Part shown: piece after piece, positions 27,241 through 36,267 of the stretch
Layout of the letters: every line of letters begins with the position of its first letter
Position numbering within the stretch: the first letter of the stretch is position 1
Assembly (NCBI GenBank): GCA_903875465.1
Contig: CAIQWB010000089.1
Coordinates: 18,110 to 82,109 of the forward strand
Reading direction: 5' to 3'
Source of the DNA: an uncultured Verrucomicrobia subdivision 3 bacterium
GTDB taxonomy: Bacteria; Verrucomicrobiota; Verrucomicrobiia; Limisphaerales; UBA11358
DNA length: 64,000 bases
Position numbers and translations under genes: made by a program
Notes under the pieces: model-generated
The model's database searches: none
What the model was told of the DNA's origin: nothing
What the model saw: the letters and a program-made list of their open reading frames with translations, nothing else

Positions 27241-30200
27241 TCAGGCAGGGGAGGTGACATGAAAAATGAAGCGGGCGCAAGTGCCTTTTCCGGGTGCGCT
27301 GATTAAAACCGCCTTGCCGCCCTCCTCCCCCAACCGGGCGCGCATGTTGGCCAGGCCGTTACCCCCGGCCGGGACGGTGTCGGGCGAGAACCCGCGGCCA
27401 TTGTCGGTTACTTCGAGGGTGACCAGTCCTTCATCCACCTTGAGGCGCACCCAGACCTCGGAGCATTGGGAATGTTTGAGGACGTTATTCAAGGATTCCC
27501 GAAAGGCGAGAAAGACGTTGTGCCGGACATCCGCGCGCAACGGCAAGGCCGGCAGCTGGACGGGCAATTCCTGCCAGCAACGAATGCCGGTATATTCGAA
27601 AAACTCGTCACTGTAGCGGCTGACATATTCCGCAAAACTGGCGAGGTTGTCGTTTTGGGGATTCGTGGCCCAGACGATTTCATCCAACGCCTGCACTGCC
27701 CCCCGGGAAGTGCTCCCGATGCGTTCAAAGCGATGTCGCACCAAATCCAGGCGCTCAGCCTCCTGCAAGCCCAGGTCGCTGAGCTGGGAGACTTGGGTCA
27801 ACATACCACCGACATGGTCGTGCATGTCCTGGGCGATCCGCAGACGTTCCCGCTCAATGGCATGGAGCGTTTGCAAACGAGTCATCCGCTGCCGGAAGCG
27901 CCGGCGTAAAATCCACCATAACAGGCTGGCCAGCAGGCCCGTCAGGCCGAGACCCGTGCCGGCGTGAAACCAGGAGGTTTCCCAAAAATAGGGTTGGACG
28001 GAGACGGCCAAGGTCGTGTCGTGTTCAGACCAAACACCATCCGCATTGCACGCCTGGACATGAAAAATATAATCGCCTGGAAGCAAACGCTGGTAATACG
28101 CCGTGCGGCGAGAAAACGCCTCGGTCCAATCGCCGTCCTGACGGTCCAGCCCGGCGAGCTTATAGCGGAAGCCGATTTTTTCGGGGGTGGAGAACTCAAT
28201 GACACTGAAGTGGAGTTCAATGTCGCGATTACCAGGGGCCACGACCAACCGGGGTGGGTGCTTCAGGGAGTCCGCGGCACCGTCGGCCATAGCCAGGGCT
28301 TGGGGACGCCCGTTGACCAACATTTCCTCCCATAAAACCCGCGGCGGCGGGGTGTCATCGGGTCGCTGGTTGGGATTGATGAATACCAATCCCCGCACAG
28401 TGGAAATGCAAATCAGGCCGGATTTGGTTCGCAAGCCCGCGGGACAAAAGCCACCTGAACATTCCTGGGCGAGCATGCCATCATTCAGTCCAAACGAGCG
28501 CGCAGGGATAAAAGCCAGCCGACCGGCGGCGCAGGCCAGCAAATCGTGCTTGCTGACTTTATAGATGCCCGAGTTAGCGCCCAGCCAGAGATAACCGTGA
28601 TCATCCTCGACGATCTGGGACACTGTGCTGGCGGTGAGTCCCTGGCTGGCCGTGAAGCTAACCACGTGGCCAGCGTGCCAGCAACTCAAGCCGCCACCGG
28701 CGGTGCCAATCCATAAATTAGCCTGGTCATCGAGATAAAGGGTGCGGATGGACGTGCTGGCCAGGCCATTCGTGACCGTGACGGCGGATGCTTCGCCCGC
28801 CCGGATGAATTTGACACCGGCCGCCACGGTGCCGACCCATAAGTTGCCCGACGGGTCAACGGCGAGCGAGGTAATGGTGGAGCGGGTGAGCAGTTGGGGG
28901 AACTCCGTGAAGTTTCCACGCTGGTAATGCACCACATTACCGCCGGAAGTGCCAATCCACAGGCCGCCCGTCCGGTCATTTTGCAAGGCCGTGACGGACA
29001 CGTTTTTTATCCAAGCCAGGTTGGTATAAACGCCGGCGAGCCGTTGATTTTTCCACTGCAACAAAGCCCCGTTGCCGCCCCACCACAGGCTGCCGTCCGG
29101 CGTGGCCAGCACGGGATCCACCTCGGCATAATAGTAAATCAACAACCCATCGGGTTCCGGACGAAACGGTCGGAAGCCCGCCAGGCCCCCACTATATAAG
29201 CTGCCCCCCACGGTGCCCACCCACAGGGTGCCATCGGCGGTCTCAGCGACCGAGCGGGTGAAATCGTTGGTCAACCCCTGGGGGGCGGCCACCACGAGCA
29301 CGTTGCGCTTGCTTAAGCGGTTCACCCCCCCGGTACGGGTCCCCACCCAAAGGTTGCCTTCCGGGTCGGGATACAAGGAACGAATGTCCTCGGCCGAGAG
29401 CATGTCGGCGCGGTGCAAGCCAACAAAGTGGTCGTTGGCAAAGCGATATAAGCCATCATCCAGCGAGCCCGCCCAAAGGGTGCCATCCGCCGATTGGGTG
29501 AGGCTCGTGATATAGGCAAAGGGCAGGCCATCCTGCTCATTAAACACCCGCCAGACGTCCTGTTCGCGCCGCAGCACCATGCCATTGCCGATGCTCACCC
29601 ACAGTGCGCCCTGCCGGTCTTCGAACAGGCAGCGACCAACGATTTTCTCATGGCCGGGGGGGCCAAGGCAGGGGTCCAGCTGCCCCGCGTGAACGGCCAT
29701 GAGGCCATCCGCGACACTGGCAATCCACATGGTTTGGCCATCCCGGCTCCGGAGCAGGCAATGAATGCGGGTATGCAGGAGGTTGGTAAATTCGGTTTGG
29801 TCGAACATTTTGCCGTCCTTGCAAAAACGCAAGCCACCCGAGGTGCCCACCCATAGACGCCCGGTTAAATCCTCCTGGAGACTGGTAATGGTGTCACTAC
29901 CGGGCTGACTGCTCAATTCCGCCATGACCTGGATGTGGTCCTGCCGGAGGCAGCACAGACCGGCACCGTAGGTGCCGATCCAGAGCACCCCCTGATGATC
30001 CACAAAGAGGGTGGAGACATCGACGGTGGGCAAACCGCTTTCCAAACCAAACGTTTTAAACCGCACCCCATCAAAGCGAACCAGGCCATCGTGCGTCCCA
30101 AGCCACATGTAGCCATCGGGGGATTGCACATTGGCGGTAACGGTATTTTGCGGGAGGCCGGCCTCGGTTCCCCAGGAGCGAATGAGGGGGGATTGGGTCA

Positions 30201-30294
30201 AACCAGCGGGGCCATTCGGACTGGCTGCCGGCACGGGCAGGGTGAGCAGAATGAATAACGCGGCACCCAGGATTGATCGAAAAATAAAAGCCAT
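27241..30294 (-). CDS. Reg_prop (two-component propeller) sensor histidine kinase
   Basis: This 1017-aa sensor has a signal peptide, then about fourteen propeller-type repeats of the form DG-LWVGT-GGL (residues ~40-630), which build a large periplasmic sensor. A Y_Y_Y domain follows (FRYKLAGLDRQDGDWTEA), then one membrane span (~775-796). A HisKA_3 dimerisation domain has His825 in IAQDMHDHVGG, and a HATPase domain carries NVLKHSQ, VTDNGRGF and GNGLANMRARL. In Bacteroidota similar propellers bind oligosaccharides released outside the cell. It is co-transcribed with the LuxR-type regulator and divergent from the amino-sugar operon at 30744, which is a plausible target. Confidence 0.94.
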   Translation of the reverse strand: MAFIFRSILGAALFILLTLPVPAASPNGPAGLTQSPLIRSWGTEAGLPQNTVTANVQSPDGYMWLGTHDGLVRFDGVRFKTFGLESGLPTVDVSTLFVDHQGVLWIGTYGAGLCCLRQDHIQVMAELSSQPGSDTITSLQEDLTGRLWVGTSGGLRFCKDGKMFDQTEFTNLLHTRIHCLLRSRDGQTMWIASVADGLMAVHAGQLDPCLGPPGHEKIVGRCLFEDRQGALWVSIGNGMVLRREQDVWRVFNEQDGLPFAYITSLTQSADGTLWAGSLDDGLYRFANDHFVGLHRADMLSAEDIRSLYPDPEGNLWVGTRTGGVNRLSKRNVLVVAAPQGLTNDFTRSVAETADGTLWVGTVGGSLYSGGLAGFRPFRPEPDGLLIYYYAEVDPVLATPDGSLWWGGNGALLQWKNQRLAGVYTNLAWIKNVSVTALQNDRTGGLWIGTSGGNVVHYQRGNFTEFPQLLTRSTITSLAVDPSGNLWVGTVAAGVKFIRAGEASAVTVTNGLASTSIRTLYLDDQANLWIGTAGGGLSCWHAGHVVSFTASQGLTASTVSQIVEDDHGYLWLGANSGIYKVSKHDLLACAAGRLAFIPARSFGLNDGMLAQECSGGFCPAGLRTKSGLICISTVRGLVFINPNQRPDDTPPPRVLWEEMLVNGRPQALAMADGAADSLKHPPRLVVAPGNRDIELHFSVIEFSTPEKIGFRYKLAGLDRQDGDWTEAFSRRTAYYQRLLPGDYIFHVQACNADGVWSEHDTTLAVSVQPYFWETSWFHAGTGLGLTGLLASLLWWILRRRFRQRMTRLQTLHAIERERLRIAQDMHDHVGGMLTQVSQLSDLGLQEAERLDLVRHRFERIGSTSRGAVQALDEIVWATNPQNDNLASFAEYVSRYSDEFFEYTGIRCWQELPVQLPALPLRADVRHNVFLAFRESLNNVLKHSQCSEVWVRLKVDEGLVTLEVTDNGRGFSPDTVPAGGNGLANMRARLGEEGGKAVLISAPGKGTCARFIFHVTSPA

Positions 30295-30743
30295 CAGTTT
30301 TGCCTAACTGGCCGGGATTTAGCATGCCAGCGTGCGGCCCGGCACACAAGGACAGGCTCATTTTTTGGCCCGGCGGCGGAGCGCCAGCCGGGTGGATCCC
30401 ACGTCCGCCAGGCAAGGCAGGCAAGGGCGGACTCCCCTGAATGTGGTATGGTGCCCCGGGCTGCAAATGCGTGAGACTAGGGTGACAATTTCACGAGGGT
30501 GGCAATCACGGTGCCCAACTTCGCAGAAATGCGCCAGGCCTCTGGGGGGGCTGGCGAATGGTAAAGTCAGGAGATTGAAGGGTTGATAGCAAATGAAAGG
30601 GACCGGCAAAAGGACCAGATTCGCGGCACGGACGGGCGGAGTCAGCCGCCCGCAGGGGATTGCCATCCTGGGACATTTGCCCCAACCTACGCCGCAGTCC
30701 CGGCCAACTTTAAAACTTGAATCAAACAACCAGTGGAAAGTCT
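30295..30743. promoter_or_regulatory. Divergent intergenic region with a short repeat
   Basis: The 449-bp gap lies between the sensor kinase (-) and the GH109 gene (+), so it should hold both promoters. It contains one copy of the short CACATTC-GGGGAG repeat at 30431-30449 (reverse strand, next to a Cys/Gly-codon-like GC tract). Open frames here lack any family features. No operator was identified. Confidence 0.4.
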
Positions 30744-32174
30744 ATGAACGATACAAATTTGTCCCGGCGGAACTTCATGAAAATCGCTTCGCTGGCTGGG
30801 CTGGGCGCCTCGCTGGCGGGCGGCCAGAGTGCGCGGGCAGCGGAGTCCACACCGGCGGGTGACCGGCCGGATATTAGCCTCACCCGGCCCCGGCCGGCCG
30901 GGCAGAAACCGGTGCATGAACTCACCACCAAACCCGTGGAGCGCGTGCGGGTGGCGGTGATCGGGCTCAACCGGGGCCTGACCCATGTGGAGTCGTGCCT
31001 GGGAATTGAATTTGTCGATATCGTGGCGGTCTGCGACCTGCGCAATGAACGCGCCGTGCATGCGGCGGATTTGTGTGAGCAAAAACGCGGCAAGCGACCG
31101 GTGGTTTATGGGGGCACGGAAACCATTTGGGAACAAATGGCGGACCGGGAGGATATTGATGCCATATTTATCGCCACGCCCTGGCGCTGGCACGTGCCGA
31201 TGGCCTTGCGAACGATGGAGCGGGGAAAAACGGCCATGGTCGAGGTGGCGGCAGCGGTGACCGTGGCAGATTGCTGGGCATTGGTGGATACCAGCGAGCG
31301 GACCCAGCAGCATTGCGTGTTGCTCGAGAATTGTTGTTATGGTGAAAATGAGATGTTTGTCCTCAACCTGGCCCGGCAGGGGGTCTTTGGGGAGTTGACC
31401 CACGCCGAGTGCGCCTATTTGCACGACCTGCGCAGCGTGCTATTTTCCCTGGGCACTGAGGGGGACTGGCGGCGTGATTACCACTGGCAATTTAACGGCA
31501 ACCTTTATCCCACCCACGGACTTGGTCCGGTTTCCCAATACCTGGGCGTGGGCCGCGGCGACCAGTTCAAATTTATCGTTTCCACCAGCTCCCCGGAAAC
31601 GAGCCTGACCAAGTACCGGAATGAGCATCAGCCCAATGGTGGCCAGCACGCGGCGGAAAAGTATGTTTGCGGGGACATGAACACCTCACTGCTCAAGACC
31701 GAGCTGGGCCGGACGATCATGATTCAACACGATGTGGTGAGTCCCCGGCCCTATAGCCGGATTAATGCTTTGTACGGAACTGGGGCGACCTTTTTTGACT
31801 ATCCGGCGCGGCTGGCGGTTGACGATCCGAAGCGCCACGGCTTAAGCTCGCCTGGAGCGCATGAGTGGCTGGAGGACGCCGACCTGGCGATTATGCGGGA
31901 AAAATTCACCCATCCGCTGTGGAAAAAACTCTCGGAACGCGCGAAGGGCGGTGGCCATGGGGGCATGGATTTTGTGATGGCGTGGCGGCTGATGGATTGC
32001 TTGCGCCGGGGGATCACGCCCGACAGCGTGGTCTATGATGCGGCGGCGTGGAGTTGCATCATTGAAACCTCCGTCCGATCCGTGGCCACGGGCAGCATGC
32101 CGGTGACCATTCCGGATTTCACGCGCGGACTTTGGAAAACCATGAAGCCTTTGGGCATTGCCGGACCGGCTTGA
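30744..32174 (+). CDS. Tat-exported GH109-type Gfo/Idh/MocA glycosidase (alpha-N-acetylgalactosaminidase-like)
   Basis: The protein has 476 aa from the ATG at 30744, which sits eight codons before the twin-arginine motif SRRNFMK; a TTG 27 bp upstream is a weaker option. The fold is Gfo/Idh/MocA, with VAVIGLNRG as the NAD loop, but the sequence has the GH109 hallmarks: VLLENCCYGENEMFVLN, GDWRRDYHWQFNGNLYPTHG and LGPVSQYLGV. GH109 enzymes use tightly bound NAD+ in an oxidation-elimination mechanism and often release alpha-linked GalNAc. Tat export is typical because the cofactor is loaded in the cytoplasm. It opens an operon with GH20, an N-acetylhexosamine kinase and an epimerase, all consistent with amino-sugar use. 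Confidence 0.91.
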   Translation: MNDTNLSRRNFMKIASLAGLGASLAGGQSARAAESTPAGDRPDISLTRPRPAGQKPVHELTTKPVERVRVAVIGLNRGLTHVESCLGIEFVDIVAVCDLRNERAVHAADLCEQKRGKRPVVYGGTETIWEQMADREDIDAIFIATPWRWHVPMALRTMERGKTAMVEVAAAVTVADCWALVDTSERTQQHCVLLENCCYGENEMFVLNLARQGVFGELTHAECAYLHDLRSVLFSLGTEGDWRRDYHWQFNGNLYPTHGLGPVSQYLGVGRGDQFKFIVSTSSPETSLTKYRNEHQPNGGQHAAEKYVCGDMNTSLLKTELGRTIMIQHDVVSPRPYSRINALYGTGATFFDYPARLAVDDPKRHGLSSPGAHEWLEDADLAIMREKFTHPLWKKLSERAKGGGHGGMDFVMAWRLMDCLRRGITPDSVVYDAAAWSCIIETSVRSVATGSMPVTIPDFTRGLWKTMKPLGIAGPA

Positions 32175-32187
32175 CCTGGATCAACTG

Positions 32188-34176
32188 ATGAAATTCTGGA
32201 TGTTTCTGCCCTGGTTGCTGACGGCACCGGTAGTCGCGGCCGATCTCGCCGCCCCCGCCATCATCCCCTTGCCTCAAAAAATGGAATGGCAGGCCGGGGA
32301 GTTTAGACTCCGGTCCGACACGAAAATTTTCGCCAACGGCGGAGGACGGCCAACGGCCGGGCAACTGGCGGAATATTTACGCGGTCCCACCAAGTATCCA
32401 CTGCCGGTGTTCAGCGAACGAATGGCCGGCAAGGCCCCGGGCAACTACATTATCCTGACACTCAAAAAAGGCGCTCGGGAACTGGGCCGGGAAGGTTACG
32501 AACTCACCGTCACCACCAACGTCGTCAGCATCCAGGCCGCGGCTCCAGCGGGCTTGTTCTACGGCGTCCAGACACTCCGGCAATTACTGCCACCAGAAAT
32601 TTATGCGACGACGGCTTTGCCCAACCAGGCGTGGATCGTGCCCACGGTACACATCATTGACTGGCCCCGTTTCCCCTGGCGCGGCATGATGCTGGATGTG
32701 AGCCGGCATTTTTTTACCAAAACCGAGGTGGAGCAACTCATTGAGGTGGCGGCAGCCGATAAAATCAATGTGTTTCACTGGCATTTGGTGGATGACAATG
32801 GCTGGCGGGTGGAAATCAACAAATATCCCAAATTGACGCAGATTGGAGCCTGGCGGCACGGGGTGGAGTTTGGCCTGGCCACGCATTCCACGACGGCGTA
32901 CGGTCCGGACGGAAGGTATGGCGGGTTTTATACACAGGCGGACATTCGCGAAGTAGTGGCTTATGCACAGGCCCGGCACGTAACCATTGTGCCGGAAATT
33001 GAAATGCCCGGGCACTCGGCCGCCGCACTGGCGGCGTATCCAGAATTGAGCTGCACCGGACAGCCGCAGAGCACTGACCTGGGCGCCGGGGTGCATGCGG
33101 GCGTTTATTGTGCGGGGAAGGAAGAGACGTTTGAATTTTTACAAAATGTCCTCACGGAAATTTTCGCACTGTTTCCCTCACCCTATATCCACATTGGCGG
33201 GGATGAAGTGCCGAAGGGGAACTGGCAGCACTGCGAGCACTGCCAGGCGCGCATGCTGGCGGAGGGTTTGAAGAACGAGGAGGAATTGCAAAGTTATTTC
33301 ATCAAGCGAATGGAGACTTTTGTGAATGCCCACCACAAACAGTTGATTGGCTGGAGCGAAATTTTGCAGGGGGGACTGGCGAAAAACGCGACCGTCATGG
33401 ATTGGATTGGCGGGGGCCGGGAAGCGGCCAGCCAGGGGCATGATGTGGTGATGACCCCGACTTCGAATTGCTATTTTGATTATTATCAGGGACGAGATCA
33501 CACGGCGGAGCCGCGGGCCATCGGCGGCTACCTGCCCTTGGAAAAAGTTTATGCCTTCGAACCCATTCCGGCCGGACTGGCACCGGCGATGACGGCGCAC
33601 ATTCTGGGTGCGCAAGGCAATGTCTGGACGGAATATATCCCGAACCTGAAACAGGTGGAATACATGCTGTTCCCCCGGTTGACGGCACTGGCCGAGATCA
33701 CCTGGTCGGCCAAGAGTTCGCACAACTTTTCCGATTTCACCCGGCGGCTGGAGGTGGATAACCAGCGGCTGGACGCCGGGGGGGTAAACTTTCGACGCTA
33801 CGTGCCGGATGGTCGAATCCCGATTGGGGCGTGGGAGCCGGCCGTGATCAAAGACAAACCCAGCCCCTGGGACATTGACCTGCCCACGGCGGTGGTCAAG
33901 GCCGGGCGGGCGCGGGTTAACTTGGAATATACCGACGGGGCCTGTGGCATCGATATAACGGGGGTAGCCCTGCTGGCGGACGGACAGGTGATCAGTCAGG
34001 ACACGCATGCCGGGTTCACTGGTGCCAACCCGCGCGATCCGGTTTACACGCTGGAAGTGCCGGCGCCCAAGCCGGGAGTCCACTATACCCTGCGCGCCCA
34101 AGTGGCGGGCTCGGGGGGAACGGATTCGGCCGGAACGGTTTATTGGGAGGAGTCGCCGGCCTCGCAAAAACCATGA
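32188..34176 (+). CDS. Secreted GH20 beta-N-acetylhexosaminidase
   Basis: The protein has 662 aa from the ATG at 32188, 13 bp after the GH109 stop; the start was chosen because MKFWMFLPWLLTAPVVAADL is a clean signal peptide. The GH20b domain (IIPLPQKMEWQAGEF) precedes the barrel with HWHLVDDNGWRVEINKYP, EIEMPGHSAA and the catalytic pair Asp339-Glu340 in HIGGDE. Substrate-assisted catalysis removes terminal beta-GlcNAc or beta-GalNAc. A C-terminal ~100-residue beta domain (LEYTDGACGIDITGV) resembles a sugar-binding or Fn3-like module. It follows GH109 and precedes the kinase that would phosphorylate the released sugar. Confidence 0.94.
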   Translation: MKFWMFLPWLLTAPVVAADLAAPAIIPLPQKMEWQAGEFRLRSDTKIFANGGGRPTAGQLAEYLRGPTKYPLPVFSERMAGKAPGNYIILTLKKGARELGREGYELTVTTNVVSIQAAAPAGLFYGVQTLRQLLPPEIYATTALPNQAWIVPTVHIIDWPRFPWRGMMLDVSRHFFTKTEVEQLIEVAAADKINVFHWHLVDDNGWRVEINKYPKLTQIGAWRHGVEFGLATHSTTAYGPDGRYGGFYTQADIREVVAYAQARHVTIVPEIEMPGHSAAALAAYPELSCTGQPQSTDLGAGVHAGVYCAGKEETFEFLQNVLTEIFALFPSPYIHIGGDEVPKGNWQHCEHCQARMLAEGLKNEEELQSYFIKRMETFVNAHHKQLIGWSEILQGGLAKNATVMDWIGGGREAASQGHDVVMTPTSNCYFDYYQGRDHTAEPRAIGGYLPLEKVYAFEPIPAGLAPAMTAHILGAQGNVWTEYIPNLKQVEYMLFPRLTALAEITWSAKSSHNFSDFTRRLEVDNQRLDAGGVNFRRYVPDGRIPIGAWEPAVIKDKPSPWDIDLPTAVVKAGRARVNLEYTDGACGIDITGVALLADGQVISQDTHAGFTGANPRDPVYTLEVPAPKPGVHYTLRAQVAGSGGTDSAGTVYWEESPASQKP

Positions 34177-34234
34177 GATGCGAACAATTCATTGGGCAGG
34201 CCCGCCACCAGGGCTTGACCGTTCAGGCTTTGCT

Positions 34235-35326
34235 ATGATGGAAAAAACCAAACATGACCTGCGTGCGGTAGCGGGCGCCTTTCAAATCGCCGGTGATTTC
34301 GTCGCCGCTGAACCTTACGGCAGCGGGCATATCAATGACACCTATGCGGTGCGGATCAACCAGGGTGGCACGGGCATTCGCTATTTGTTCCAGCGGATTA
34401 ACCATAACATTTTCAAACAGCCGGTGGCCTTAATGGAGAACATCCAGCGCGTCACCACGCATCTGGGGACGAAGGTGGCGGGCGCACCAGAGGCCAGTCG
34501 CCGGGTGCTGACGCTGATTCCGACCCGTGCGGGGGGGGCTTACTTTCACGATGCGGCGGGAAATTATTGGCGGGCGTACATTTTCATTGAAGGTGCCCGC
34601 GGGCTGGACGCGGTGGAGACCCCGGCGCAGGCGCTGGCGGCAGCCACGGCGTTTGGGCGTTTTCAACAATTGCTGGCCGATTTGCCAGCATCCAGCCTGC
34701 AGGAGACAATTCCGGATTTTCACCACACCCCCAAGCGTTTTGCCGCCTTGGAAAAAATGATCGCCGCCGATCCAGTGGACCGGGTCAAGCTGGCCCGGCC
34801 GGAAATTGAATTCGCATTGCGCCACCAAGGCATTTGCAATGGTCTGTTAGCAGCGAATTTACCCATCCGGGTGACGCATAACGACACCAAATTCAACAAT
34901 GTGCTGCTCGACGACGTAACGGGCGAGGGCATTTGCGTGATTGATTTGGATACCGTGATGCCAGGGCTGGCATTGTATGACTTTGGCGACATGGTGCGTA
35001 CGACAACCAGTCCGACGCGGGAAGATGAGTTGGATTTAAACCGCGTACGGATGCAATTTCCGATGTTTGAAGCGCTGGCCCGGGGATACCTGAGCACGGC
35101 GGCGAATTTTTTAACCACGGAGGAAAAGCGCCTGCTGCCGTTTGCCGGCAAACTCATTACGTTTGAAATTGGCCTCCGCTTTCTGACCGATTTTCTGGCG
35201 GGCGATGTTTATTTCAAGGTGCACCGGCCGGGCCACAATCTGGACCGCTGCCGGACCCAGTTCAAACTGGTGGAGTCCATAGCAGAGCAGGAAGCGGCCA
35301 TGAATCAACTGGTGGAAAGCATTTAA
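34235..35326 (+). CDS. nahK: N-acetylhexosamine 1-kinase-like phosphotransferase
   Basis: This 363-aa member of the aminoglycoside/choline-kinase-like fold matches NahK, which phosphorylates free GlcNAc or GalNAc at C1. The start at 34235 (a second ATG follows at once) places the diagnostic PYGSGHINDTYAVR near residue 30. The catalytic loop VTHNDTKFNNVLLDD and the metal motif CVIDLDTVMPGLALYDFGD are intact. An in-frame ATG at 34178, just after the GH20 stop, is an alternative giving 19 more residues. With the epimerase next door it fits an N-acetylhexosamine salvage route parallel to the lacto-N-biose pathway. Choice of GlcNAc over GalNAc is not determined. Confidence 0.86.
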   Translation: MMEKTKHDLRAVAGAFQIAGDFVAAEPYGSGHINDTYAVRINQGGTGIRYLFQRINHNIFKQPVALMENIQRVTTHLGTKVAGAPEASRRVLTLIPTRAGGAYFHDAAGNYWRAYIFIEGARGLDAVETPAQALAAATAFGRFQQLLADLPASSLQETIPDFHHTPKRFAALEKMIAADPVDRVKLARPEIEFALRHQGICNGLLAANLPIRVTHNDTKFNNVLLDDVTGEGICVIDLDTVMPGLALYDFGDMVRTTTSPTREDELDLNRVRMQFPMFEALARGYLSTAANFLTTEEKRLLPFAGKLITFEIGLRFLTDFLAGDVYFKVHRPGHNLDRCRTQFKLVESIAEQEAAMNQLVESI

Positions 35327-35327
35327 G

Positions 35328-36257
35328 ATGAAAGTACTGATTACCGGCGGAGCGGGCTTTATTGGCAGTCACTTGGTGGAATACTTTCAAGGGCATGCTG
35401 AAGTCCGGGTGCTGGACAATTTGCGGTCCGGGTTCAAACGCAACCTGGCACCGTTTCAACATGAACTCATCGAGGCCAGCATTCTCGATCGCGAGGCCGT
35501 CCGGCAGGCGGTGCAAGGCGTGGATTATGTGTTTCACCTGGCGGCCATGATCAGTGTGCCGGAATCCATGGCCCGGCCGATTGAATGCAATGAGATCAAC
35601 ACCACGGGCACCCTGGTACTGTTGGAAGAAGCGGCCCGGGCCGGGGTAAAAAAACTAACGTTTAGCACATCGGCCGCCATTTACGGAGATAATCCCGCAG
35701 TGCCCAAGGTGGAATCGATGGTGCCCGAACCGAAGAGCCCCTACGCCATTACCAAGCTGGACGGGGAGTTTTACTGCAAACTGTTCACGGCCGAGGGCCG
35801 GCTGCCAACGGCCTGCCTGCGCTATTTCAATGTTTTTGGGCCGCGCCAGGACCCGCAGAGCCAGTATGCGGCGGCGGTGCCCATTTTCATCCACCGCGCG
35901 GTACAAAACCTGCCGATTACGATTTATGGGGATGGCGGGCAAACGCGGGATTTTATTTATGTGAAAGACATTGTCGCTGCGAATGTGCATCTGGCCACTC
36001 ACCCAACCGCGACCGGGGTGTTCAATGTGGCGTATGGCCAAACCATTACCATCAAGGAGCTGGCCCAAACGATTTGCGGGCTCACCGGCTCGCACTCGGA
36101 AATAAAATATGCGCCGGCGCGGGCGGGCGATGTCAAACACTCGCTGGCGGCGATTGACCGGCTGCGAGCCACGGGTTTCACCCCGGAGGGAAATTTTGGG
36201 GATGGCCTGGCGGCCACCATTCAGTTTTTTAAAAACCAGAGCCAGCCTACAGAGTAA
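35328..36257 (+). CDS. NAD-dependent UDP-sugar 4-epimerase (GalE/WbpP-like)
   Basis: This 309-aa extended SDR has GGAGFIGS at the start, HLAAMISV in the nucleotide domain, Ser in FSTSAAIYG and the YxxxK pair in SPYAITKLDGE. FNVFGPRQDPQSQYAAAVP is typical of epimerases acting on UDP-GlcNAc/UDP-GalNAc as well as UDP-Glc/UDP-Gal. The gene starts one base after the NahK stop, so the two are translationally linked. In a hexosamine salvage route it would interconvert UDP-GalNAc and UDP-GlcNAc. Specificity between plain and N-acetylated sugars depends on a gate residue I cannot place here. Confidence 0.88.
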   Translation: MKVLITGGAGFIGSHLVEYFQGHAEVRVLDNLRSGFKRNLAPFQHELIEASILDREAVRQAVQGVDYVFHLAAMISVPESMARPIECNEINTTGTLVLLEEAARAGVKKLTFSTSAAIYGDNPAVPKVESMVPEPKSPYAITKLDGEFYCKLFTAEGRLPTACLRYFNVFGPRQDPQSQYAAAVPIFIHRAVQNLPITIYGDGGQTRDFIYVKDIVAANVHLATHPTATGVFNVAYGQTITIKELAQTICGLTGSHSEIKYAPARAGDVKHSLAAIDRLRATGFTPEGNFGDGLAATIQFFKNQSQPTE

Positions 36258-36267
36258 ACAACCAATC

